Below, piece after piece: positions 26,439 to 34,226 of a stretch of DNA of 51,822 nucleotides (position 1 is the first letter of the stretch; each line of letters begins with the position of its first letter). Origin of the DNA: an uncultured Bacteroidales bacterium (GTDB taxonomy: Bacteria; Bacteroidota; Bacteroidia; Bacteroidales; UBA932); NCBI GenBank assembly GCA_905234795.1, contig CAJOIQ010000022.1:1-51822 (forward strand), written 5' to 3'. The translations under genes were made by a program, and so were the position numbers. The notes under the pieces are model-generated. The model ran no database searches. It was not told where the DNA came from and worked only from the letters and a program-made list of their open reading frames with translations.

Positions 26439-28553
26439 ATGAAAAAGAAATCCGATTCCTATCCCTGGAAGTTCTCTTCCGTTGGCGGCACGGTCCGCGT
26501 AAAGATCCTCAGCGGCGAAGATATCCGCAATCTGTGGCAGCTGGACCGCAAGATGTGGACCGTCCTGAGCTGTCCCACCCATGGCCTGGAGTTCGATGCC
26601 AGGACCCTCCAGCTTATTGACGTGGACAAAGACGGCAACATCCGTGTGGACGAGGTCATCAAGACCTCTCAGTGGCTCACCGGCATCATCAAGGACGCCG
26701 ACCTTCTCCTGAAAGAGGCCGATTCCCTTAAACTGGAGGATTTCAATGCCGATAATCCCGACGGCGCCCGCCTGCAGGCATCGGCCCGCCAGATTCTGAA
26801 GAACCTGGGCCTGGAAAAGGACGAGATTTCCCTGGAGGATACCGCCGACAACGTGAAGATCTTTGCCGACACCCAGTTCAACGGAGACGGCATCATCACC
26901 CCCGCCAGCGCATCCGATGAAGCCACGGCAAAGCTCATTGAAACCATCGCCGGCATCGCCAGCGCCGTAGACCGCAGCGGTGCGGCCGGCATCACCGCCG
27001 ACCATATCGAGGCCTTCTATGCCGCCTGCGCCGACTACCAGGCATGGAAAAAGGCCGGCACCAAGGACGTGTTCCCGTTCGGCGACAAAACCCCCGACGC
27101 CCTTGCCGCCGTGGATGCCGTCAAGGACAAGGTGGCCGACTTTTTCATGCGCTGCAAGCTCATCGGCTTCGAATCGGCCCTGTCTCCCGCCGTGGACGTG
27201 AATGTGGACCAGATTGCCGGAATTGACGGAAACCTGGCTGCGGCGGCCGACCAAATAGGCCTGCAGCCCCTGGCCAAGCCCAATGCTGAGGGTAAGCTGG
27301 ACTTCAAGGCCGTGAACCCTGCCTGGAAGGGTGCCATGGAGGCCGTGACTGCCCTCACCGGCGTGGGTGCCAAGCCCGTGACAGAGGAAGACTGGGCCGC
27401 CCTGCTGGGCAAGTTCGCCCCCTACAACGCCTGGATGGCCGACAAGAAGGGCGCCGCCGTGGAAGGCCTGGGCCTGGAGGCCGTGGAGGCCATTCTCAAG
27501 GAAGACAAGAAGGAAGCCCTCCTCAAGCTGGTAGAGAAAGACAAGGCCGAGGAAGCCAACGCCCTTTCCATCGAGGAAGTGGACAAAGTCCTGCGCCTGA
27601 ACAAGTATTTCTACCGCTTCCTGAACAACTACGTGGTCCTGGCCGATTTCTATGATCCGGCCCAAAAGGCCATGTTCCAGGCCGGTACGCTGTTCATCGA
27701 CCAGCGCAGCACCGAGCTGTGCGTGAAGGTGGCCGGTCCCGCACCGGAAATCTCTTCCCTGAGCGGCATGTACATCCTGTACTGCTCCTGCACCAGCGAG
27801 AAACTGGGCAAGAGCTTCAATATTGCGGCCGTGCTCACCGACGGTGACGTGGACGGCCTGCGGGAAGGCAAGAATGCCGTGTTCTATGACCGGGACGGTA
27901 ACGACTACACCGCCAAGGTCATCGCCATTGTCGATAACCCCATTTCCGTGCGCCAGGCCTTCTGGGCTCCTTACAAGAAAGTGGCCCGCTGGATCAACGA
28001 CAAGATTGACAAGAGCGCTGCCGAAAAGAACGACAAAGCCATGGCTGACCTTACCGCCAAGGCCGATACCGTCACTTCGGTCAAACCCGAGGGAGACGGC
28101 AAGGAAGCCGCCGCTGCGGTCACTTCCAGCTTTGACATTGCCAAGTTCGCCGGTATCTTTGCCGCCATCGGCATGGCCATCGGCTTCATCGGCCAGTTCC
28201 TGGTGAAACTGGTGGAAGGCGCCGCCTTGCTCAGTTGGTGGAAGCTGCTGCTGGTGATTGCGGGCGTTATGCTGCTCATCTCCGGCCCTTCCATGTTCAT
28301 CGCCTGGCGCAAACTGCGCAAGCGTGACCTGGGTCCCGTGCTCAACGCCAACGGCTGGGCCATCAACGCCAAGTCCCTGGTACGGGTGAAGTTCGGCAAA
28401 ACCCTCACCTCGCTGGCCAAGTTCCCCAAGCTCACCGCCGTGGATCCTGAGGCCCGCGCCAAGCGCACCCGCCGCTGGATCCTGAGTATCCTGGCCCTTG
28501 TGATCGTCGCCGCCGGAGTCCTCATCGGCCTGGGCGTAGTGAAGCTCTGGTAA
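26439..28553 (+). CDS. EF-hand membrane protein of unknown function
   Basis: This 704-residue protein has no signal peptide. A canonical EF-hand loop lies at residues 61-72 (DVDKDGNIRVDE, with D1, D3, D5, G6, I8 and E12 all present). A second Asp/Gly loop (FNGDGIITP) at about 150 is less regular. The middle is long, helical and Ala/Lys/Glu-rich. The C-terminus has three probable membrane helices (about 567-590, 600-622, 672-697) with a soluble linker, so most of the protein lies on one side of the membrane. Its stop overlaps the ATG of the ATPase gene (TAATG), implying coupled expression. I do not recognise the family; calcium-responsive behaviour is inference. Confidence 0.75.
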   Translation: MKKKSDSYPWKFSSVGGTVRVKILSGEDIRNLWQLDRKMWTVLSCPTHGLEFDARTLQLIDVDKDGNIRVDEVIKTSQWLTGIIKDADLLLKEADSLKLEDFNADNPDGARLQASARQILKNLGLEKDEISLEDTADNVKIFADTQFNGDGIITPASASDEATAKLIETIAGIASAVDRSGAAGITADHIEAFYAACADYQAWKKAGTKDVFPFGDKTPDALAAVDAVKDKVADFFMRCKLIGFESALSPAVDVNVDQIAGIDGNLAAAADQIGLQPLAKPNAEGKLDFKAVNPAWKGAMEAVTALTGVGAKPVTEEDWAALLGKFAPYNAWMADKKGAAVEGLGLEAVEAILKEDKKEALLKLVEKDKAEEANALSIEEVDKVLRLNKYFYRFLNNYVVLADFYDPAQKAMFQAGTLFIDQRSTELCVKVAGPAPEISSLSGMYILYCSCTSEKLGKSFNIAAVLTDGDVDGLREGKNAVFYDRDGNDYTAKVIAIVDNPISVRQAFWAPYKKVARWINDKIDKSAAEKNDKAMADLTAKADTVTSVKPEGDGKEAAAAVTSSFDIAKFAGIFAAIGMAIGFIGQFLVKLVEGAALLSWWKLLLVIAGVMLLISGPSMFIAWRKLRKRDLGPVLNANGWAINAKSLVRVKFGKTLTSLAKFPKLTAVDPEARAKRTRRWILSILALVIVAAGVLIGLGVVKLW

Positions 28554-29701
28554 TGGATACCAATTTCCCGTATAACCAATACGTTACCGGCCGTAATTTC
28601 ATAGGCCGGCGCACCGACGTGACGCTCCTGGGAAACCTGCTTTCCCAGGGCGAGCACGTGGTGCTGAGCGAGCCTCCCAAAACCGGGAAGACGTCCCTGG
28701 TCCAGCAGACACTGTATTCCCTGCGGCTGAAAGGCGTCACTTTCTCCGTGGGCCAGTTCAGCGCCCTGAACATCCGCACGCCGGAGGCTTTCCTGCTGAG
28801 GCTGGGCTCCACCCTGGTCAAGATGGTGGGCAATACCCCGGCAGAGTATGCCGACATCGCGCGGCGCTTCCTGGACGGCACCCACTTTGTCTTCGACCCC
28901 CAGTCCTTCGAGAAAGACGGCAGCGTCCTTTCCCTGAACTGGGAGCTGGAGGAGGCCGATGTGAAGGCCGTCCTGAGCCTGCCGTTCCGCCTGGCGCAGG
29001 AAAGGGGAGACCGCCTCATCCTCATCATTGACGAGTTCCAGTGCGTGTCTTTGCTGGAAGACCCTGACGATATCCTGCGTCCGCTGAGCGCCTCGCTCAA
29101 GGAAAACCGGGACAACCGCCGTTTCTCCTATATCCTGTGCGGTTCCGGCGTCAATGCCATGAACGGCATCTTCAAGGGAAGCCTGCTGTTCCACCGCCTG
29201 GTGGAACGGGTGAAACTTTCTCCGGTGGACGAACTGGAGATGGCCGACCACATCCACCGCGGGTTCACATCGGCGGGTAAGGTGGTAGAGAAGGATCTGC
29301 TGCGGGGCGCCTGCCGCCTGTTCAAGGGGCACGTGTGGTACATCAACCACTTTGCCTCCATCTGCGACGGCATGACCCGCGGTTATCTGATGGAACCGGG
29401 CCTGGTGGACGCCCTGTCCTGCCTCATCTCCGTGCACGAGCCCCGTTTCCTGGACATCGTGAGCAGCCTCACCACGCATCAGGTGAGCCTGCTGCGGGCC
29501 ACCGTGGACGGCGTCACGCGCTTTTCCAGCGCCGATGTCATCCGCAAGTACGGGCTCAATTCATCGGCCAATGTCAAACGCGTGAAGGATGCCCTCATGA
29601 AAAAAGAGGTGCTCCAGTTTGACGAGGACGATAAGCCTTCCATCATCGACCCGCTGTTCGAGTACTGGGTGCGCAAGTATTACTTTGAGATCAAGGAGTA
29701 A
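28553..29701 (+). CDS. AAA/STAND-type ATPase
   Basis: This 382-residue cytoplasmic P-loop ATPase resembles the archaeal ATPase (PF01637)/AAA_16 group. It has an FIGRR entry motif (16-20), Walker A EPPKTGKTS (40-48), Walker B LILIIDEFQ (about 158-166), and a sensor-like YILCGSGVNAM. The C-terminal 90 residues look like a winged-helix domain (SSADVIRKYGLNSSANVKRVKDAL, with IDPLFEYWVRKYY), as in this family. Such proteins often couple to membrane or nuclease partners. It is translationally coupled to the upstream EF-hand membrane protein and 2 bp from the next gene. Confidence 0.85.
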   Translation: MDTNFPYNQYVTGRNFIGRRTDVTLLGNLLSQGEHVVLSEPPKTGKTSLVQQTLYSLRLKGVTFSVGQFSALNIRTPEAFLLRLGSTLVKMVGNTPAEYADIARRFLDGTHFVFDPQSFEKDGSVLSLNWELEEADVKAVLSLPFRLAQERGDRLILIIDEFQCVSLLEDPDDILRPLSASLKENRDNRRFSYILCGSGVNAMNGIFKGSLLFHRLVERVKLSPVDELEMADHIHRGFTSAGKVVEKDLLRGACRLFKGHVWYINHFASICDGMTRGYLMEPGLVDALSCLISVHEPRFLDIVSSLTTHQVSLLRATVDGVTRFSSADVIRKYGLNSSANVKRVKDALMKKEVLQFDEDDKPSIIDPLFEYWVRKYYFEIKE

Positions 29702-29703
29702 GT

Positions 29704-30894
29704 ATGGACAACAGAGGCATCAACTGGAAACAGTTCCTGGTTACCCTGCTGGGTACTTCTATCGGCGTGGCGCTCACCTTTACCCTCAACGGGGTGCGGG
29801 AAAGCCACAAGAAGGAGCGTGCCCAGCGGCTCACGGCCGTGATGATCATCCACGACATAGACAATACCGTGGAGGCTTTGAAGGCCATCAAGAAGCAGGA
29901 AGAAGTGCGAAGTACCAAGGCCATGCTCTGGCGCGACCAGCCCGACAGCCTGAAAACAGCCCCGTACGATTCCATTTATCCGGTGTTGGATTGGTTGTTC
30001 AACAACGGACGGGATTTCCACTTTGACGATTCCAAGGAGCGTATTTTCCACAGCAGCCAGGATTCCTGGCAGAACCTGGGCAGCGTGAAGTTCATCGACA
30101 ACGTGCAGTCGTTCTATTATTCCCGCAAGGGACTGGAGGACCAGTTTAATACGGAAGACTGGTTTGTTTATCCTGTATCCAAGCAGGAATTCCGGGGATA
30201 TTTATATGATAATGATTACAAGACGGAGGAGGAGTATGATGAACTGGTCCGGAAGTATCTGAAACGGAAGCTCTCCGAGAAGAAGGTCCGTTATTTCGTG
30301 GACTATGCCGCTACCCGCGCACGCCTTGTGAGCCAATACATCGACGCCTGGACCGGTATGAACGATGAAAACAAGTTTATCATGGGAATTACGGACCAGG
30401 AGATGGACGACTACATCAACAGCATCACCCAGACGGGCGTGGCCGTTACAGCCAGGAAGCTGTTGGGAACCTGGAAGATGGAACGTATGGCCGACAACGC
30501 CCAGGTCCATTACGAGTTCCGGAAAGACAGTGTTTACTCCTATGTCATATACCGTAATATGCCCTGGGTTGCGACTTATTGGTCCGGTAACCTGAAAACG
30601 AAAGCCGGGTTGGCTGGAAAATGGCATTTGCAGGGAGATTCCCTCATTATGGTCGATGATCCAAAGATTGTCTTCATGGATGTGGACCTCTCGGAAATGA
30701 TAACCGTTGAGGGAAAGAGGGACAGTCTGGAAGCCTGGGCTAAAAACTATCGGGAGGAAAGTGTACAGGCATATACTCAGGATTATGAATCAAGCAGGCG
30801 GCATGCCAATAAAGTGAGGATGGACGCCTCCTATGACAAGATAGAATGGACGGGGCCGAACGGAAGGGTTCTTTATACAACGCGAATTAAATGA
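29704..30894 (+). CDS. Membrane protein with lipocalin-like C-terminus, unknown function
   Basis: This 396-residue protein begins with a short cytoplasmic stretch and one membrane helix (about 8-25, FLVTLLGTSIGVALTFTL), as in DUF6090-like Bacteroidota proteins. A helical region follows (about 30-235). Residues about 255-340 resemble a small lipocalin-like barrel (LLGTWKMERM, then alternating strands). No catalytic residues were recognised. It sits between the ATPase (2 bp gap) and the sirtuin (4-bp ATGA overlap), so it is part of the operon. Confidence 0.7.
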   Translation: MDNRGINWKQFLVTLLGTSIGVALTFTLNGVRESHKKERAQRLTAVMIIHDIDNTVEALKAIKKQEEVRSTKAMLWRDQPDSLKTAPYDSIYPVLDWLFNNGRDFHFDDSKERIFHSSQDSWQNLGSVKFIDNVQSFYYSRKGLEDQFNTEDWFVYPVSKQEFRGYLYDNDYKTEEEYDELVRKYLKRKLSEKKVRYFVDYAATRARLVSQYIDAWTGMNDENKFIMGITDQEMDDYINSITQTGVAVTARKLLGTWKMERMADNAQVHYEFRKDSVYSYVIYRNMPWVATYWSGNLKTKAGLAGKWHLQGDSLIMVDDPKIVFMDVDLSEMITVEGKRDSLEAWAKNYREESVQAYTQDYESSRRHANKVRMDASYDKIEWTGPNGRVLYTTRIK

Positions 30895-31589
30895 AAAAAC
30901 ACATTGTAGTCCTTACCGGGGCCGGGGTATCGGCCGAAAGCGGATTCGCCACCTTCCGGGACACGGGTGGCCTGTGGGAGCAGTACGACGTGAACGACGT
31001 GGCCTCCATTGAAGGCTGGTACCGCAACCGCTCCCTGGTGCTGGATTTTTACAACCAGCGCCGCGCACAACTGAAAGACGCCAGGCCCAATGCGGCCCAC
31101 GAGGCCATAGCGGGCCTGGAAGCGTCCTACGACGTGGATGTGATTACCCAGAACGTGGACAACCTGCACGAGCGTGCCGGTTCCACCCGCGTGCTGCACT
31201 TGCACGGGGAACTCACCAAGGTGCGTCCGGAAAACGGCATCTATGACCGCACGGCCTCGGAGGCCGAGGTCATCGACGTAGGTTACAAGCCCGTGGTGCT
31301 GGGGGATTTGGCTCCCAACGGCTGCCAGCTTCGGCCCCACATCGTCTTCTTCGGGGAGGCCGTACCGAATATAGAAAAGGCCATCAATCTGGTGGAACGG
31401 GCCGATATCCTGCTCATCGTGGGATCCTCCCTGCAGGTGTATCCCGCCGCCGGATTGTACCGCTATGCCCCCAATGGCTGTCCCATCTACGTGATAGATC
31501 CCAAACCGGTTCCCATCTCCGACCCCCGCGTCACCTTCATCCAGGACGTGGCCAGCAAGGGAATGGTAAAGTTTGTCCAAATGCTGTAA
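30891..31589 (+). CDS. cobB: Sir2-family NAD-dependent protein deacylase
   Basis: This 232-residue sirtuin has GAGVSAESGFATFRD (8-22), the QNVD motif (about 84-87), the catalytic His in LHLHGEL (about 105), the VFFGE strand and GSSLQVYPA. The two CxxC pairs of the usual zinc ribbon are absent: the segment after the catalytic His has no Cys pair, and only one Cys occurs near NGCQLRP. This zinc-less form is common among Bacteroidota sirtuins, as I recall, and need not mean loss of activity. Its ATG overlaps the stop of the upstream gene (ATGA). The expected activity is removal of acyl groups from lysines; an NADase role cannot be excluded. Confidence 0.9.
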   Translation: MKKHIVVLTGAGVSAESGFATFRDTGGLWEQYDVNDVASIEGWYRNRSLVLDFYNQRRAQLKDARPNAAHEAIAGLEASYDVDVITQNVDNLHERAGSTRVLHLHGELTKVRPENGIYDRTASEAEVIDVGYKPVVLGDLAPNGCQLRPHIVFFGEAVPNIEKAINLVERADILLIVGSSLQVYPAAGLYRYAPNGCPIYVIDPKPVPISDPRVTFIQDVASKGMVKFVQML

Positions 31590-31594
31590 AAATA

Positions 31595-31625
31595 TTTGGT
31601 ATTCAAGGAAAAATCCTTATCTTTG
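31595..31625 (+). promoter_or_regulatory. rplU promoter
   Basis: A -33 TTTG (31595-31598) and a -7 TATCTTTG (31618-31625) with 19 bp between them fit the Bacteroidota housekeeping consensus well. Confidence 0.75.
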
Positions 31626-31630
31626 CAGTC

Positions 31631-31720
31631 CCAAATTTTGAGATGACCGCTAAGCTTTAGCAAGACCTGCCACCAAGGGCAGGCGCTTACGGCCCAAAAC
31701 TTTAAATAAGTTTTTATAGC
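31631..31720 (+). ncRNA. Structured 5' leader of the rplU-rpmA-serS operon
   Basis: About 90 nt separate the predicted start site from the rplU ATG. The leader has two hairpins, GCTAA-GCT-TTAGC (31649-31661) and CCTGCC-ACCAAG-GGCAGG (31666-31683), and no open frame of note. Leaders of this position commonly regulate ribosomal protein operons through binding of an encoded protein. The specific ligand here is inference. Confidence 0.45.
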
Positions 31721-32032
31721 ATGTACGCTATCGTAGACATTGCAAGCCAGCAGTTTAAAGTGGAAGCTGGCATGGATATCTTCGTGAACCGCCTCCAGGC
31801 CAAGAACGGAGAATCCGTAGAGTTCGACAAAGTCCTCCTCGTGGACAATGAGGGTAAGGTTAAAGTCGGCACCCCTTATGTGAAGGGCGCAAAGGTTACC
31901 GCCACCGTCGTTGACGATGACGCCAAAGCCAAGAAAGTGCTCGTGTTCAAGAAAATCCGTCGCAAGGGTTTCCAGACGCTCAACGGCCATCGCCAGAAGC
32001 TCACCAAAATCCACATCGACGCTATCGCTTAA
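31721..32032 (+). CDS. rplU: 50S ribosomal protein bL21
   Basis: This 103-residue protein is full length, starting MYAIVDIASQQFKVEAGMDI and ending in the family region FKKIRRKGFQTLNGHRQKLT. It binds 23S rRNA near uL4 and bL20. It is the first gene of rplU-rpmA-serS with a structured leader, and rpmA starts 20 bp downstream. Confidence 0.98.
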   Translation: MYAIVDIASQQFKVEAGMDIFVNRLQAKNGESVEFDKVLLVDNEGKVKVGTPYVKGAKVTATVVDDDAKAKKVLVFKKIRRKGFQTLNGHRQKLTKIHIDAIA

Positions 32033-32052
32033 CTTTAAAAGACTGAAAGATT

Positions 32053-32285
32053 ATGGCACACAAGAAAGGTCAATCCAGTTCTAAGAACGGTCGTGAGTCG
32101 CATTCCAAACGTCTTGGTATCAAGAAGTTCGGATCGTGCGTCAGCGCGGTACTGTTCACAACCCTGGTCTCAACGTGGGTATGGGTAAGGATCACACCCT
32201 CTACGCTCTGGTAGACGGTACGGTGAAATTCACCCGCAAGCGTGAGGACAAATCCTTTGTTTCCGTAGTTCCCTTCGAAAACTAA
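32053..32285 (+). pseudogene. rpmA: Ribosomal protein bL27 gene with apparent frameshifting deletion
   Basis: From ATG 32053 the frame reads [20 protein letters not shown] then LGIKKFG, a typical bL27 start, up to about base 32132. From 32133 a different frame reads [18 protein letters not shown] through to VVPFEN and TAA at 32283-32285, the normal end. The family segment between them (about nine residues plus one base, near 28 bp) is missing. As written, the first frame would run into a TAG at 32212-32214. Either this strain has a damaged rpmA, with perhaps a second copy elsewhere, or the assembly is wrong here. The rest of the gene looks under normal constraint, which favours a very recent event or an error. 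Confidence 0.9.
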
Positions 32286-32288
32286 GAG

Positions 32289-33560
32289 ATGCTTACATTA
32301 AAACTTTTGCGTGAGTCTCCGGATTTTGTAATCCGGAGACTTGCTGTTAAGAACTTCGACGCCAGGGAAATCGTCGGGAAAGTCATCGCCCTGGACGACA
32401 AACGCAAGGCCCTCCAGACCGAGAGCGACGCCCTCCTGGCCCAGCAGAAGAAAGCTGCCGCCGCCATCGGCCAGCTCATGAAAGAAGGCAAGAAGGCCGA
32501 GGCCGAAGCCGCCAAGGCCGAAGTCGGCACCCTGAAAGAGCGCTCCAACGCCCTGCTCAAGGAGGCCGATGCCACCATCGAAGAACTCCAGAACCAGCTG
32601 GTCCTGCTGCCCAACCTTCCCTGCGACATTGTTCCGGAAGGAAAGGGTGCCGAGGACAACCTGGTGGTGAAGATGGGCGGTCCCGAGGTTCAGCTTCCGG
32701 ATAATGCCCTCCCGCACTGGGAACTGGCCAAGAAGTACGACATCATCGACTTCGACCTGGGCGTGAAGATTACCGGCGCTGGTTTCCCTGTCTATAAAGG
32801 CAAGGGTGCCAAGCTGCAGCGCGCCCTCATCAACTACTTCCTGGACCGCAACACCGCGGCCGGCTACAAAGAGGTGGAACCTCCTGTGATGGTGAACGCC
32901 GCCTCCGGTTTCGGCACCGGTCAGCTGCCCGACAAAGAAGGCCAGATGTACCACGCCACCGTGGACGACTTCTACATGGTCCCCACCGCCGAGGTTCCCG
33001 TTACCAACATCTTCCGTGACGTGATTCTGAGCGCCGACCAATTCCCGCAGAAGCTCACGGCCTATACGCCCTGCTTCCGCCGCGAAGCCGGTTCCTACGG
33101 CAAGGACGTGCGCGGTCTCAACCGCCTGCACCAGTTTGACAAGGTGGAGATTGTGCGCATCGAAAAGCCGGAGAACAGCTACGCCGCCCTGGACGAAATG
33201 GTGGCTCACGTAGAGAGCCTGGTGAACGAGCTGGGTCTGAAATACCGTATCCTGCGCCTGTGCGGCGGGGATATGAGCTTCACATCGGCCATTACCTATG
33301 ACTTCGAGCTGTGGAGCGCCGCTCAGGGACGCTGGCTGGAGATTTCCTCCGTGTCCAACTTCGAGAGCTATCAGGCCAACCGCCTCAAGTGCCGCTACAA
33401 GGACGAGGAAGGCAAGATGCAACTGGCACACACCCTCAACGGCAGCTCGCTGGCCCTGCCCCGAGTAGTGGCCGCCCTGCTGGAGGACAACCAGAAAGAC
33501 GGGTACATCGAAATCCCCGCCTGCCTGAGGCCCTACACCGGTTTCGACCGCATCGACTAA
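32289..33560 (+). CDS. serS: Seryl-tRNA synthetase
   Basis: This 423-residue class II synthetase charges tRNA-Ser. The N-terminal antiparallel coiled coil (about 30-105, Lys/Ala/Glu-rich) binds the tRNA long arm. The catalytic domain follows, with PTAEVPVTN, motif 2 FRREAGSYGKDVRGL and motif 3 NGSSLALPRVVAALLE. Length and order are standard. It begins 3 bp after the rpmA stop and is ended by a strong GNRA-loop terminator. Confidence 0.98.
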   Translation: MLTLKLLRESPDFVIRRLAVKNFDAREIVGKVIALDDKRKALQTESDALLAQQKKAAAAIGQLMKEGKKAEAEAAKAEVGTLKERSNALLKEADATIEELQNQLVLLPNLPCDIVPEGKGAEDNLVVKMGGPEVQLPDNALPHWELAKKYDIIDFDLGVKITGAGFPVYKGKGAKLQRALINYFLDRNTAAGYKEVEPPVMVNAASGFGTGQLPDKEGQMYHATVDDFYMVPTAEVPVTNIFRDVILSADQFPQKLTAYTPCFRREAGSYGKDVRGLNRLHQFDKVEIVRIEKPENSYAALDEMVAHVESLVNELGLKYRILRLCGGDMSFTSAITYDFELWSAAQGRWLEISSVSNFESYQANRLKCRYKDEEGKMQLAHTLNGSSLALPRVVAALLEDNQKDGYIEIPACLRPYTGFDRID

Positions 33561-33561
33561 A

Positions 33562-33590
33562 AAAGTCTCGGAGAAATCCGGGACTTTTTT
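33562..33590 (+). terminator. serS terminator with GAAA loop
   Basis: AAAGTCTCGGA-GAAA-TCCGGGACTTT forms an 11-bp stem with one G-U pair and a GNRA tetraloop, followed by T residues. It directly abuts the ruvC -7 box. Confidence 0.85.
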
Positions 33591-33591
33591 G

Positions 33592-33599
33592 TATCTTTG
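33592..33599 (+). promoter_or_regulatory. ruvC -7 box (TATCTTTG)
   Basis: TATCTTTG lies 10 nt before the ATG at 33610. The -33 position would fall inside the serS terminator hairpin. Confidence 0.6.
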
Positions 33600-33609
33600 T
33601 AAGACACAC

Positions 33610-34167
33610 ATGAATCCCGAGCGCATCATACTGGGCATAGACCCCGGCACGCAGTTGCTGGGTTTCGGCATCATTAAGGTGATGGGGAAAAAGGCGCAGT
33701 ATGTGGACATGGGGGTGCTGGATTTAAGGAAAGAGGCCGATGCCTATTCCAAGCTTCAGGCCATCTACGAGTGCATAGGGGAAGTGTGCAAGAGCTACCA
33801 TCCCACGGAACTGGCCATCGAAAGTCCCTTTTACGGCAAAAACGCGCAGGTGGTCCTGAAACTGGGCCGCGCGCAGGGGGCTGCCATCCTGGCGGCCAAG
33901 GAATTCGGCGTCACATCCGTAACGGAATATGCGCCCCGCAAGGCCAAGGAAGCCATTGTGGGCAATGGCGCCGCTTCCAAGGAACAGGTGCAGCTGATGC
34001 TGGAAAAAACCCTGGGCGTCAAGCTGGAGAGCCGTCATCTGGACGCCACCGACGCCCTGGCCATAGCCCTGTGCCACCATTATCAGACATCCTCTCCGCT
34101 CATCGGCCCCAAAGGGAAAGGCGGATGGGAACAGTTTATCAAAGATAATCCCGATAGAATTTCATAA
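33610..34167 (+). CDS. ruvC: Crossover junction endodeoxyribonuclease RuvC
   Basis: This 185-residue Holliday-junction resolvase retains the four acidic metal ligands: D in ILGIDPGT, E in LAIESPF, and the two Asp in HLDATDALAIA. The start is set at ATG 33610 after the promoter; a longer frame would begin with TTG inside the terminator. It lies downstream of serS but as its own unit. The 59-bp gap to the next gene contains a perfect 9-bp inverted repeat. Confidence 0.96.
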   Translation: MNPERIILGIDPGTQLLGFGIIKVMGKKAQYVDMGVLDLRKEADAYSKLQAIYECIGEVCKSYHPTELAIESPFYGKNAQVVLKLGRAQGAAILAAKEFGVTSVTEYAPRKAKEAIVGNGAASKEQVQLMLEKTLGVKLESRHLDATDALAIALCHHYQTSSPLIGPKGKGGWEQFIKDNPDRIS

Positions 34168-34179
34168 ATTGGAATTAAA

Positions 34180-34204
34180 CTTTGACACCCTGGCCGTGTC
34201 AAAG
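34180..34204. repeat. Perfect inverted repeat between ruvC and the barrel gene
   Basis: CTTTGACAC-CCTGGCC-GTGTCAAAG has a 9-bp stem and a 7-nt loop. It has no T tract, so it may be a protein-binding site or a weak attenuator for the barrel gene whose ATG is at 34227. Confidence 0.6.
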
Positions 34205-34226
34205 AATCGTTTTGAACAAATTGTTT

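Noticed and set aside
32298..33710. Minus-strand frame opposite serS and ruvC
   Set aside because: It spans two well-recognised plus-strand genes and a terminator.
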